From the NCBI GenBank assembly GCA_937872895.1, contig CALMUP010000027.1:124001-188000 (forward strand): DNA of 64,000 nucleotides, written 5' to 3'. The notes beneath the pieces are model-generated. The model saw only the letters and a list, made by a program, of their open reading frames with translations, ran no database searches and was not told the origin of the DNA. Made by a program: the position numbers and the translations under genes. This document shows, one piece after another, positions 36,816-44,612 of the stretch. Positions within the stretch are counted from its first letter, which is position 1. Every line of letters begins with the position of its first letter. The stretch comes from an uncultured Verrucomicrobiota bacterium (GTDB lineage: Bacteria > Verrucomicrobiota > Kiritimatiellia > CAIVKH01).

Positions 36816-38312
36816 ATGATTTACCGGCTCATCGTCCTAACCGGCCCGCTGAAGGGACAGCGCATCACCGTGGACCCCGAACCCATGGTCATCGGCCGAC
36901 AAGAGTCCTGCGACATCCAGTTGCCCGACAACGAGGTGGCCCTGAACCATGCCCGCCTCGAACACCGCGGCGACGAGCTGTTCATCCGCGACCTCGGCTC
37001 GATGAACAAGGTCATCCTGAATAAACGCGAAGTGCAGGAAACCCGCCTGAAGCACGGCGACATCCTTGAACTCGGCCGTACCCGCCTTCTGGTACAAGCC
37101 ATCGTCCAGGCCGAAGTGTGCGATGCACCCGCCCCGGTCTGCCTCGCCCGGCGCGCCCGACGCTCCCGCCTCGTGCTCGCCATCGCCGCCCTGCTGGTCA
37201 TCGGACTCGGCATCCGCTTCTGGACCTCCGAACCCGCCGAAGCGTCCGATCCCACCACGGCCGCCCAGGCCACCGCCGATGCGGCCCCATCGCCCGCCGA
37301 ACCCGCCGCCACACCGGAACTCGCCCCGCAGGATTGGCCCGCCCAGGATCCCAACCTCGCCGCCCTGCCGGAACCGGAACTGGCGCCAGCCCTCGATGTC
37401 GCTCCGCCCACCCCGGCCCCACCGATCGACAACGAACTGCGGCAGATCCGCGAAGACCTGTCCTTCATCCAGCAACACCTCCAGAACCTGAACGCCAGCG
37501 CTCAACCGTTGGCCACCGAACGAACCCCCGCAACACCGCCCTCCATCAACGACCTTGAAGCCACCATGACCGCCGTCCGTGACGCCTTGCAGGCCGGTGA
37601 GTTCAACCAGGCCGACCTGATGCTCGAGCACATCCAGCTCGAATACCCCGACTACCTGCCCGCCTACGAAACCCGTGCCCGGCTGTTCGAGGAATGGGGC
37701 ATGCCCGGCAAGGCGCGCGAACAATGGACCGCCATCCTCCAGCGCACCACCGAATCGGAACTCTACCGCAAGGCCGTCGTCGAACGCATCCGCCTCGGCC
37801 GCTCCGACAGCCAGCGCCAGATCAGCGCCCACGACGCCGTCCGCATCGAATCGATCGAACAGATCCGCTTCCAGGAAACCGCCGATTACGACGAGATGCG
37901 CATGGTCAAGATCGTGCTGAGCTACGACCGAAGCCTCGGCCCCATCGACCCCGAAGGCGTCCGTCTCCTCGTCTATTTCTTCGAGCAGGATCTGGATACC
38001 TCCCGCATCGAGTTGAGCAAACTCCAACCCTATACCGAGTCGAAGCTCAACGAACGCCAGAATGAAAGCGGCGACCAATTCCGCCTTTCCGCCAGCTACG
38101 TCGTGCCCAAGGGGTATTACCAGCGCGACCAGGAAAGCAGCCGCCAACGCTACTTCGGGTTCATCGCCCGCCTCCACTATTTCGACCGGCTGGTGGATGA
38201 ACAGGCCCGGCCACCCAAACTGCTCGAGCCCGCCATCCTCGAAGCCGCCGGCCTCGCCGTTCACACCGCCGGACACCGCAGCGACGACCAACTCAAGCCC
38301 GCTACCAACTAG
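36816..38312 (+). CDS. FHA-domain membrane protein with Ala/Pro-rich linker and TPR-like region
   Basis: This 498-residue protein starts with a forkhead-associated (phospho-threonine-binding) domain at residues 1-95 (MVIGRQESCDIQLPDNEVALNHARLEH, then LGSMNKVILNKREV). A transmembrane helix at about 117-132 (LVLAIAALLVIGLGI) follows. Next come a long Ala/Pro/Glu-rich linker, a coiled coil (ELRQIREDLSFIQQHLQNL), two TPR-like helical pairs (ALQAGEFNQADLMLEHIQLEYPDYLPAYETRARLFEEWG) and a beta-rich C-terminal domain of about 150 residues that I do not recognise. The N-terminal FHA domain faces the cytoplasm. A Ser/Thr kinase gene lies two genes downstream and is a natural partner. Confidence 0.82.
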   Translation: MIYRLIVLTGPLKGQRITVDPEPMVIGRQESCDIQLPDNEVALNHARLEHRGDELFIRDLGSMNKVILNKREVQETRLKHGDILELGRTRLLVQAIVQAEVCDAPAPVCLARRARRSRLVLAIAALLVIGLGIRFWTSEPAEASDPTTAAQATADAAPSPAEPAATPELAPQDWPAQDPNLAALPEPELAPALDVAPPTPAPPIDNELRQIREDLSFIQQHLQNLNASAQPLATERTPATPPSINDLEATMTAVRDALQAGEFNQADLMLEHIQLEYPDYLPAYETRARLFEEWGMPGKAREQWTAILQRTTESELYRKAVVERIRLGRSDSQRQISAHDAVRIESIEQIRFQETADYDEMRMVKIVLSYDRSLGPIDPEGVRLLVYFFEQDLDTSRIELSKLQPYTESKLNERQNESGDQFRLSASYVVPKGYYQRDQESSRQRYFGFIARLHYFDRLVDEQARPPKLLEPAILEAAGLAVHTAGHRSDDQLKPATN

Positions 38313-38326
38313 GCGGACGCCCGCCC

Positions 38327-39166
38327 ATGCGCGACAAAATCTCCGCCTGCGTCATCGTATTCAACGAAGAAACGAAGATTCGCCGCTGCCTGGAAAGCCT
38401 GACCTGGTGCGACGAACTCATCGTCGTGGACAGCTTCAGCACCGACCGCACCGTCGAGATCGCCCGCGAATTCACCCCCCACGTGTACCAGCACGTCTGG
38501 CTCGGTTACGTCGGCCAGCGCAACATGATCCGCGACAAGGCCAGCCACCCGTGGATCCTCTACCTCGACTCCGACGAGGAAGTCTCCCCCGGCCTGCGCG
38601 ACGAGATCCTGTACGAATTCGACCACGGCGACCGCCAATTTCGCGGTTACGAATTTCCCCGCCTCGTGTTCTTCCTCGGCCGCTGGATCCGCCACGGCGA
38701 ATGGTACCCCGACGTAAAACTCCGGCTGTTCCACAAGGAATTCGGCCGCACCGAAGGCGAGGAACCGCATGACCGCGTCGCCGTGCGCGGCCCGGTGAAA
38801 CGCCTCAAGAACCCCGTATACCACTACACCTACGACGACCTGCGCGACCAGAACGAGACCCTCAACCGCTTTTCCTCCATCACCGCGCAACAGAAGTTCG
38901 TGAAGGACCAGTCGTTCGCGATCATCGACCTGCTCTTTCGGCCGTTCTTCCGCTTCTTCAAGGGCTACATCCTCCGCCTTGGCTTCCTCGATGGCATGGC
39001 CGGCTTCATCATCGCCGTCACCAACGGCTACGGCGCCTTCCTGAAATACGCCAAACTCTGGGAACTGAACCTGCGCCAGCGCGACGACTTCCGCGAAATG
39101 CCCGACAAGGAGGAGCCGGCGGCGCAACATCCGACGTTCAACCTCCAACGTCCAACATCCAAGTGA
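38327..39166 (+). CDS. Glycosyltransferase family 2, WaaE/KdtX-like
   Basis: This 279-residue GT-A enzyme has SACVIVFNEETKIRRCLESLTWCDELIVVDSFSTDRTVEIA, the DXD-like LYLDSDEEVSPGLRDEIL, and the WaaE-type stretch PRLVFFLGRWIRHGEWYPDVKLRLFHKE. These fit LPS core beta-1,4-glucosyltransferases. A C-terminal hydrophobic segment (GYILRLGFLDGMAGFIIAVTNGYGAFLKYAKL) anchors it to the membrane. The last 15 or so codons (AAQHPTFNLQRPTSK) are encoded by a heptamer repeat array, so the ancestral C-terminus was probably near DKEEP. It starts 15 bases after the FHA gene. Confidence 0.9.
   Translation: MRDKISACVIVFNEETKIRRCLESLTWCDELIVVDSFSTDRTVEIAREFTPHVYQHVWLGYVGQRNMIRDKASHPWILYLDSDEEVSPGLRDEILYEFDHGDRQFRGYEFPRLVFFLGRWIRHGEWYPDVKLRLFHKEFGRTEGEEPHDRVAVRGPVKRLKNPVYHYTYDDLRDQNETLNRFSSITAQQKFVKDQSFAIIDLLFRPFFRFFKGYILRLGFLDGMAGFIIAVTNGYGAFLKYAKLWELNLRQRDDFREMPDKEEPAAQHPTFNLQRPTSK
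39125..39159 (-). repeat. Five heptamers inside the 3' end of the GT2 gene (CAACNTC type)
   Basis: Units are CAACATC, CGACGTT, CAACCTC, CAACGTC and CAACATC, in register without gaps. Read on the minus strand they give GATGTTG-type units, so this array is an inverted partner of the one at 39201-39235. Confidence 0.78.
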
Positions 39167-39200
39167 GGAAAGCTTCTTGAAAGTTGCCTGACGGAAGGGG

Positions 39201-39235
39201 AAAGTTGGATGTTGAAGGTTGAATGTTGGAAGTTG
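39201..39235 (+). repeat. Five heptamers just before the Ser/Thr kinase start
   Basis: Units are AAAGTTG, GATGTTG, AAGGTTG, AATGTTG and GAAGTTG. They end seven bases before the kinase ATG and occupy the place of its ribosome-binding site. With the array at 39125-39159 they form an inverted pair around a 41-base centre. Confidence 0.78.
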
Positions 39236-39242
39236 CCGACCC

Positions 39243-40241
39243 ATGAAGCTCCGCCAGTTCTACAACGTGTTCAAGAAGTCGCTGGACATCAGCCGCCGCG
39301 CCCGTGCCGCCTTCGAGCAGGGCCTGCACAGTTGCGAATCCTGCGGACACGCCGTCGCGCTCGACACCCTGACCCCGCTCTCCGTCGTAGCCTGCCCGAA
39401 GTGCGGCGTGAACAACCTCGTTCCCTACCGCCTCGGCGACTACCTGCTGTTCGAACCGCTCGGCGCCGGCGGCGTCTCCAGCGTGTACAAGGCGGTCCAC
39501 CGCTCCCGGGAAAACACCTTCTTCGCTGTAAAGCTGCTGCGCGACGACCGCGAGATCACCGAGACCACCCTGCGCGAGTTCGAGTTCGAGGCCGGTGTGC
39601 ACCACGCGGTCAGCCCGCACCCCTCCATCGTCCGCTTCATCGAGGCCGGCACCCTCGGCGGCGACCACTTCCACGCCATGGAATTCGTTCCCGGCGAAAG
39701 CGTGAAACGCCGCGTGGAATCCTCCGGCCGCATCCCCGAAATCCTCGCCCTCACCTGGTTGCGCGAACTGGTCGGCGCCCTGCGCCACATCCTCGGCAAG
39801 GGCTACCAGTACCGCGACATCAGCCCCGGCAACCTGCTGATCCGCGGCGACCAGTCGATCTGCCTGATCGACTTCGGCCTCGCGCTCTCCATCGAGGACG
39901 CCGACCAACCCGGTCACCCGATCGTCGGCACCCCCGAATACCTCCCCCCCGAACGCATCCAGCAACTCGGCGAGGACGAACGCAGCACCGTGTACAGCCT
40001 CGGCATGCTGCTGATCTACATGCTGAAGGGCGAACCGCTGGTGAAGGGCGGCACCCACGAACGCGCCGCACTCCAGCACGTCTCGGCCATCCGCGTCGCC
40101 TTCACCGACCGCCAACTCCCGCCCGACATCTCCGAAAAAACCGTCGCCCTCTGCGCCTGGATGATCAAGTACGACCCGGTGGACCGGCCGCAAACCCTGG
40201 AGGCGGTCGACAAGGCCCTCGCCGCCCTGCTGCCGGCATGA
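39243..40241 (+). CDS. Serine/threonine protein kinase with N-terminal zinc ribbon
   Basis: This 332-residue cytoplasmic Hanks-type kinase has an N-terminal zinc ribbon (C31-x2-C34 and C51-x2-C54). The kinase domain starts near residue 65: glycine loop GAGGVSSVYKA, ATP lysine K97 in FAVKLL, and DFG as D210-F-G. GTPEYLPPER stands for the APE motif. The catalytic loop reads YRDISPGN: the usual His of HRD is Tyr, and the Lys two residues after the catalytic Asp192 is Ser194. Both Asp and Asn remain, so activity is possible but not certain. There is no transmembrane sensor domain, unlike PknB-type kinases. It is coupled to rluD by ATGA, and the FHA protein gene is two genes upstream. Confidence 0.84.
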   Translation: MKLRQFYNVFKKSLDISRRARAAFEQGLHSCESCGHAVALDTLTPLSVVACPKCGVNNLVPYRLGDYLLFEPLGAGGVSSVYKAVHRSRENTFFAVKLLRDDREITETTLREFEFEAGVHHAVSPHPSIVRFIEAGTLGGDHFHAMEFVPGESVKRRVESSGRIPEILALTWLRELVGALRHILGKGYQYRDISPGNLLIRGDQSICLIDFGLALSIEDADQPGHPIVGTPEYLPPERIQQLGEDERSTVYSLGMLLIYMLKGEPLVKGGTHERAALQHVSAIRVAFTDRQLPPDISEKTVALCAWMIKYDPVDRPQTLEAVDKALAALLPA

Positions 40242-41179
40242 CCGACGCGCCCGACGAGATCGCGAACCTGACCCTCGGCCCGGCCACCGCCGACGAAACC
40301 CGCATGCGCCTCGACGCCTGGCTGGCCCACCACCACCCCGCCCTCTCCCGCGCCCGCTGGCAGGACCTGATCCGCGACGGCGATGTGACCGTCAACGGCA
40401 CCGCCCGCAAGGCCTCCTACACGATGCAGGAAGGCGACACCGCCGAAGCCGAACTGCCCCCGCCGGTCGACACCGACGTCGTCGCCGAGGACATCCCGCT
40501 CGACATCCTCCACGAGGACGCCGACCTGATCGTGATCAACAAACCCCCGCGCCTCGTCGTCCACCCCGCCCCCGGCCACCCCTCCGGCACCCTCGTCAAC
40601 GCGCTGCTCCACCACTGCCACGACCTCGCCGGCATCGGCGGCGAAAAACGCCCCGGCATCGTCCACCGCCTCGACCAGGACACCAGCGGCGTGCTCGTCG
40701 CCGCGAAAAACGAAAACGCGATGAACCACCTCGCCGCGCAGTTCAAGAACCGCGCCACGAAAAAGGAATACCTCGCCCTCGTCTGGGGAACGCCCCTCCA
40801 CCGCAACGGCACCATCCGCACCACCATCGGCCGCGATCCGGTCCACCGGAAAAAAATGAGCACCCGCGCCCCCCACGGCCGCGACGCGGTCAGCCATTAC
40901 GAAGTGCTGAAAACGTGGGACGCCGTCTCCCTGCTCCGCGTCACCATCGAGACCGGCCGCACCCACCAGATCCGCGTCCACCTCGCCCACCTGAAACACC
41001 CCGTGGTCGGCGACGAACTCTACGGCCGCAAACGCCCCACCGACCTCCCCGCCCCGGTCGACCGCCACCTGCTCCACGCCTGGAAACTCTCCCTGACCCA
41101 CCCGCGCACCGGCCAAGCCATCACCTTCGAAGCCCCCTGGCCGGAGGACCTCAGGAACCTGGTCGCGGCGTTGGGATAA
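40238..41179 (+). CDS. rluD: Ribosomal large subunit pseudouridine synthase, RluD/RluA family
   Basis: This 313-residue enzyme isomerises uridines in 23S rRNA. It has an N-terminal S4 RNA-binding domain (MRLDAWLAHHHPALSRARWQDLIRDGDVTVNG). The catalytic domain holds LDILHEDADLIVINKPPRLVVHPAPGHPSGTLVNALLHHC, the catalytic Asp in PGIVHRLDQDTSGVLVAAK, KKEYLALV and the ETGRTHQIRVHLAHLKHPVVGDELYG motif. The S4 domain and the HPAPGH loop fit RluD better than RluA or RluC; the subtype is moderately certain. The 164 bases after its stop show nothing of note. Confidence 0.9.
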   Translation: MTDAPDEIANLTLGPATADETRMRLDAWLAHHHPALSRARWQDLIRDGDVTVNGTARKASYTMQEGDTAEAELPPPVDTDVVAEDIPLDILHEDADLIVINKPPRLVVHPAPGHPSGTLVNALLHHCHDLAGIGGEKRPGIVHRLDQDTSGVLVAAKNENAMNHLAAQFKNRATKKEYLALVWGTPLHRNGTIRTTIGRDPVHRKKMSTRAPHGRDAVSHYEVLKTWDAVSLLRVTIETGRTHQIRVHLAHLKHPVVGDELYGRKRPTDLPAPVDRHLLHAWKLSLTHPRTGQAITFEAPWPEDLRNLVAALG

Positions 41180-41343
41180 ATCGACCCGTTTATTCCCATC
41201 ACGGCTCTTGCGGTAGTCACGTGTGATGCTTTATCGACCGACTTGCTCCAGCTCAAATGGACACATCGCTGAAACAGGTCGATGACGCGTGTTCGTACCA
41301 CGTTCGGCGAAGACGGGAGGATCTGACAGGCTGCAGCGCAGGA

Positions 41344-41691
41344 TTATCCGGCGTCCGTCGCTCGTACCGCGCGATCCAAAAGCACATCCTCCAGGTTGCG
41401 ACGACCATCGAATACCGCCACCACATACACCGCCTGACCGGCCATGCGATAAACCATACGCCATGGAGCGATCACCAACTCTCGGTGCGTGACCAAACCG
41501 TGGACTTCCAATTCCGGGACGATGCGTCCCCGGTTCGGAAACTTTTCCAGGCTGGCGGCCGCGGCTTCAAATTGATGAAGCGCCCGAAGCGCGGCGCCAG
41601 GATCATGAACAGCAAGGTAATCCACAATGGCAAGAACATCACCCTCGGCAACGCGGGCGAACTCAACCGTATAGTTTCGGGGAACCGCCAC
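41344..41691 (-). CDS. ParE/RelE-superfamily toxin
   Basis: This 115-residue small basic protein belongs to the RelE/ParE fold: NYTVEFARVAEGDVLAIVDYLAVHDPGAALRALHQFEAAAASLEKFPNRGRIVPEL, then HRELVIAPWRMVYRMAGQAVYVVAVFDGRRNLEDVLLDR. The pattern of two N-terminal helices, FPNRGR and the final beta strands is typical of ParE-like toxins. The start is taken as a GTG at 41691, one base after the antitoxin stop. It is paired with a Phd/YefM antitoxin directly upstream, so this is a type II module; whether it acts on gyrase (ParE) or ribosomes (RelE) cannot be told. Confidence 0.85.
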   Translation of the reverse strand: MAVPRNYTVEFARVAEGDVLAIVDYLAVHDPGAALRALHQFEAAAASLEKFPNRGRIVPELEVHGLVTHRELVIAPWRMVYRMAGQAVYVVAVFDGRRNLEDVLLDRAVRATDAG

Positions 41692-41692
41692 G

Positions 41693-41974
41693 CTACACCC
41701 GCGGTGTCGACAGCTTTTTCTTCGCCCGGGCAAATACATCCGCGGCTTTCGCCGTATGACCAACCTGAATGTCCTTCTCCCCCTGGGCGACCAGCTTAAG
41801 CAATCCGATCGCCGCCTTCATTTGCTCATAACTTTCCGGATCTTGCAGCACACCCTTCGCCTCTCCGTTCTGGGTGATCACCACCGGCCGATGCGTCGTG
41901 TTAATCTGCAACAGCAAATCAGCGGCCTTGTTTTTCAAATACGTAACCGGGCGAATGTCATGGGCAAGATTCAT
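41693..41974 (-). CDS. Phd/YefM-family antitoxin
   Basis: This 93-residue protein has the Phd/YefM fold: NLAHDIRPVTYLKNKAADLLLQINTTHRPVVITQNGEAKGVLQDPESYEQMKAAIGLLKLV, with a flexible Lys-rich C-terminus that should wrap the toxin. The ATG at 41974 matches the family N-terminus. It precedes the toxin gene, the normal order, and an inverted repeat lies ten bases upstream. Confidence 0.88.
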   Translation of the reverse strand: MNLAHDIRPVTYLKNKAADLLLQINTTHRPVVITQNGEAKGVLQDPESYEQMKAAIGLLKLVAQGEKDIQVGHTAKAADVFARAKKKLSTPRV

Positions 41975-41984
41975 GGTCGGACTC

Positions 41985-42002
41985 CGTAATGACCGAATTA
42001 CG
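41985..42002 (-). promoter_or_regulatory. Candidate operator of the toxin-antitoxin operon
   Basis: A perfect 6-bp inverted repeat CGTAAT-N6-ATTACG lies 10 to 28 bases upstream of the antitoxin ATG. Phd/YefM antitoxins bind such palindromes to repress their own operon; the assignment here rests on position and symmetry only. Confidence 0.5.
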
Positions 42003-42190
42003 TACCATATTCGGACCCACCGAGGCAACATCACAGACGACACTTCTCATGCGTAGTTCCGTGGCGCAGCCACACCAACACCGCAGGCATCCGCTTCGAC
42101 AGGGCTCACGTACCACACGAAGGGATGGATCACCGAAAGCCCGGTTTAAACGCTTGAGGAATCGCCCATTTTCCCGATGATGGCAGACCG

Positions 42191-43060
42191 ATGAACAGCA
42201 CCCATTACATCCACGACCTCGACCCGGTCCTGCTGCCGGTCTGGGGCAACCTCGCCGTCCGCTGGTACGGCCTGTCCTACGTCGCCGGGTTTGTCGTCGC
42301 CTACCTGCTGCTGAACCGCTGGGGCCGCCAGGGCCGCTTCGCCCTGCACGGCGAGGCGCTGCAGTCGTTCCTCGTCACCATCGTGGTCGGGGTGATGGTT
42401 GGCGGACGCCTCGGCTATGTGCTCTTCTACGACTTCGACCAGTTCCTCGCCGACCCGCTGGTCCTGTTCCGCCTGTGGGAGGGCGGCATGGCCAGCCACG
42501 GCGGCATGATCGGCCTCGCCCTCGCCGCCTGGTACAGCGCGCGCCGCCTGCGCATACCCTTCCTGCACCTGACCGACGGACTGGCCTGCGCCGCCCCGAT
42601 CGGCCTGTGCTTCGGCCGCCTCGCCAACTTCATCAACGGCGAACTGTGGGGCCGGATCTCCACCGTGCCGTGGGCCGTGATCTTCCCGCAGGAGGCCGGC
42701 CTCTTCCACGGCGATGACCCCGCCGGCGAACAGACCCGCGACCTCATCGCCCGTGGCATCCTGTCCCCCCGCCACCCTTCCCAGCTCTACCAGGCCGCCC
42801 TCGAAGGCCTCGCCCTGTTCGTGATCCTGCTCCTCGTCCGCCGCACCGCCTGGGGCCGCGTCAACGGCCGCTGCAGCGCCGTGTTCCTGCTCGGCTACGC
42901 CCTCTTCCGGTTCACCGCCGAATTCTTCCGCGAACCCGAGATCACCCACTTCGGCTGGCTCAGCCAGGGCCAGCTTCTCTCCCTGATTATCCTGTTGCCC
43001 ACCGCCGCCGTTCTGCTATACCGCTCCGCTGCGTCAACCAACCAGGAATCACACCGATGA
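42191..43060 (+). CDS. lgt: Prolipoprotein diacylglyceryl transferase
   Basis: This 289-residue inner-membrane enzyme moves diacylglycerol from phosphatidylglycerol to the lipobox cysteine of prolipoproteins. It has about seven transmembrane segments and the family motifs VRWYGLSYVAGF, GGRLGYVLFYDF, EGGMASHGGMIG (essential His), the Lgt signature GRLANFINGELWGR, and HPSQLYQAALEG, then RFTAEFFREPE near the end. Several predicted lipoproteins in the window would be substrates. Its stop overlaps the ATG of ppnP. Confidence 0.96.
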   Translation: MNSTHYIHDLDPVLLPVWGNLAVRWYGLSYVAGFVVAYLLLNRWGRQGRFALHGEALQSFLVTIVVGVMVGGRLGYVLFYDFDQFLADPLVLFRLWEGGMASHGGMIGLALAAWYSARRLRIPFLHLTDGLACAAPIGLCFGRLANFINGELWGRISTVPWAVIFPQEAGLFHGDDPAGEQTRDLIARGILSPRHPSQLYQAALEGLALFVILLLVRRTAWGRVNGRCSAVFLLGYALFRFTAEFFREPEITHFGWLSQGQLLSLIILLPTAAVLLYRSAASTNQESHR

Positions 43061-43380
43061 ATACGCCCAGCCAATTCGACCACGTCAGCGTCGTCTGCAA
43101 AGCCAATGTCTACTTCGACGGCAAGGTGGTCAGCCACTCCGTCCTGTTCAAGGACGGCTCGAAGAAGACCCTCGGCCTGATCTACCCCGGCGCCTTCTAC
43201 TTCGGCACCGCCGCCGCCGAGATCATGGAGATCGTCGCCGGCTCCTGCACCGTCCGCCTCAAGGGCGAGACCGAATGGAAAACCTTCACCGCCGGCACGC
43301 ACTTCCAGGTCGCCGCCAACGCCGGTTTCGACATCAAGGTTGACGCCGGCATCTGCGAATACATCTGCTCGTTCGTCTAA
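43057..43380 (+). CDS. ppnP: Pyrimidine/purine nucleoside phosphorylase PpnP (DUF1255)
   Basis: This 107-residue single-domain cupin has the PpnP pattern: VYFDGKVVSHSVLFKDGSKKTLGLIYPGAFYFGTAAAEIMEIVAGSCTVRLKGETEWKTF, then FQVAANAGFDIKVDAGICEYICSF. E. coli PpnP phosphorolyses many nucleosides. The protein is about 13 residues longer at the N-terminus than the E. coli enzyme. It is coupled to lgt by ATGA. The large fold-back element begins 53 bases after its stop codon. Confidence 0.93.
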   Translation: MNTPSQFDHVSVVCKANVYFDGKVVSHSVLFKDGSKKTLGLIYPGAFYFGTAAAEIMEIVAGSCTVRLKGETEWKTFTAGTHFQVAANAGFDIKVDAGICEYICSFV

Positions 43381-43432
43381 TCTGGTCGCAGCGCCGCCCC
43401 GCGTGCCGGGAGGATCATAGCCCGAAACAGAC

Positions 43433-43663
43433 CGGATGATGTCTTGGTTTTATCGGCGAGCGAAGCGACGCCGATGCGTGACCACCAGGATTCTTCGGGT
43501 GGTTTCGCGGAGCGAAACCAGCGGAACGATGGTCGGATTTGCCCTGATTTCAAGGCGAAGCAGCCGCTGCTGGACTCCCGTCCGCGGCGGTTGCTTCAAC
43601 GCAGAAAGCGGGGTAAATCCGGGCGTCGTTCCGCGGCCTGAAGAATCCTGGTATCATCATCCG
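43433..43663. other. Large fold-back element / structured non-coding element between ppnP and ymdB
   Basis: This 231-base stretch folds into one long rod with two side hairpins. Paired arms are 43433-43441 with 43655-43663 (9 bp), 43484-43496 with 43640-43652 (13 bp), 43521-43529 with 43626-43634 (9 bp), 43534-43544 with 43611-43621 (11 bp, one G-U), 43548-43551 with 43604-43607, and a top stem 43557-43567 with 43584-43597 (11 bp, 3-base bulge). Side hairpins sit in the left arm only: 43452-43458 with 43469-43475, and 43500-43508 with 43512-43520. About 70 bp form in all. It is either a structured RNA or a fold-back/MITE-like insertion. A run of six T follows at 43691. The rest of the 354-base gap shows nothing else. 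Confidence 0.7.
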
Positions 43664-43734
43664 ATGGCGATGCGTCGCTCTTTCGCGTGGTTTTTTAATT
43701 TACAGCCATACCTCATTCACCCCCATAGTGTCCC

Positions 43735-44508
43735 ATGCGCATTCTCCACGTCGGTGATATCAACGGTTCCCCCGGACGCCAGGCCTTCATGAAGGTCGCC
43801 GTGCCGATGAAACAACGCGGCGAGATCGACGCCCTGATCGTGAACGGCGAAAACACCGCCGCCGGCCGCGGCATCACCCCCGCCCTCGCCACCGAACTGC
43901 TCGACGCCGGGGCCGACGTGATCACCCTCGGCGACCACGCCTGGGACCAGAAGGACCTGATCCCGTTCATCGACCTCGAACCGCGCCTGATCCGCCCGCT
44001 GAACTTCGCCCCCGGAGCCCCCGGCAAAGGCTGGGTCCGCATCGACACCCCGAAAGGCTCCCTCTCCGTCGTGCAGGTCATCGGCCGCGTGTTCATGGAC
44101 CCCTACGACTGCCCGTTCCGCGCCTTCGACGCCCTGCTGAAACTCCACCCCGAACTCGGGCCGCGCATCGTCGTGGAAATCCACGCCGAAGCCACCTCCG
44201 AAAAAATCGCCTTCGGCCGCCACGTCGAAGGCCGCGCCAGCTCCGTCGCCGGCACCCACACCCACGTCCAGACCTCCGACGACACCATCCTCCCCAAAGG
44301 CACCGCCTACATCACCGACCTCGGCATGACCGGCCCCAAGGACTCGGTCATCGGCCGCGAAGTCACCCCCGTCCTCCACAAGTTCCTCACCGGCATGCCG
44401 GTCAAGATGGACATGGCCAAGGACCAGGTCGCCCTCGAAGGCGTGCTCGTCACCATCGACGGCTCCGGCCGCGCCCAGCAGATCGAACGGATCCGCACCT
44501 TCATCTGA
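43735..44508 (+). CDS. YmdB/TIGR00282-family metallophosphoesterase
   Basis: This 257-residue calcineurin-like phosphoesterase of the YmdB family hydrolyses cyclic nucleotides (2',3'-cAMP type) in characterised bacilli. Metal-binding motifs are visible: ILHVGDINGSPGR, ALIVNGENTAAGRGI, ITLGDHAWDQKDL, VVEIHAEATSEK and VAGTHTHVQTSDDTILPKGTAYITDLGMTG. The usual HTWD of YmdB reads HAWD here. The ATG at 43735 begins the conserved MRILHVGD. Confidence 0.92.
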   Translation: MRILHVGDINGSPGRQAFMKVAVPMKQRGEIDALIVNGENTAAGRGITPALATELLDAGADVITLGDHAWDQKDLIPFIDLEPRLIRPLNFAPGAPGKGWVRIDTPKGSLSVVQVIGRVFMDPYDCPFRAFDALLKLHPELGPRIVVEIHAEATSEKIAFGRHVEGRASSVAGTHTHVQTSDDTILPKGTAYITDLGMTGPKDSVIGREVTPVLHKFLTGMPVKMDMAKDQVALEGVLVTIDGSGRAQQIERIRTFI

Positions 44509-44612
44509 ACCGGGCCCGCACCAAACATTTCCTTAACATCGCCTCCTTCCGGGGTATGGTTTGTAGAGCGTTTTGACGCTGACAACCGAATCTACCCGGA
44601 AAGGCGACCTGT

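Noticed and set aside
43433-43663. Group II intron, riboswitch or simple terminator as explanation of the fold-back element
   Set aside because: No domain V-like motif or reverse transcriptase, no known aptamer core, and far too long and branched for a terminator.
43672-43697. Rho-independent terminator GCGA-TGCG-TCGC before TTTTTT
   Set aside because: The stem is only four bp and eleven bases separate it from the T-run; kept only as a possible alternative pairing partner.
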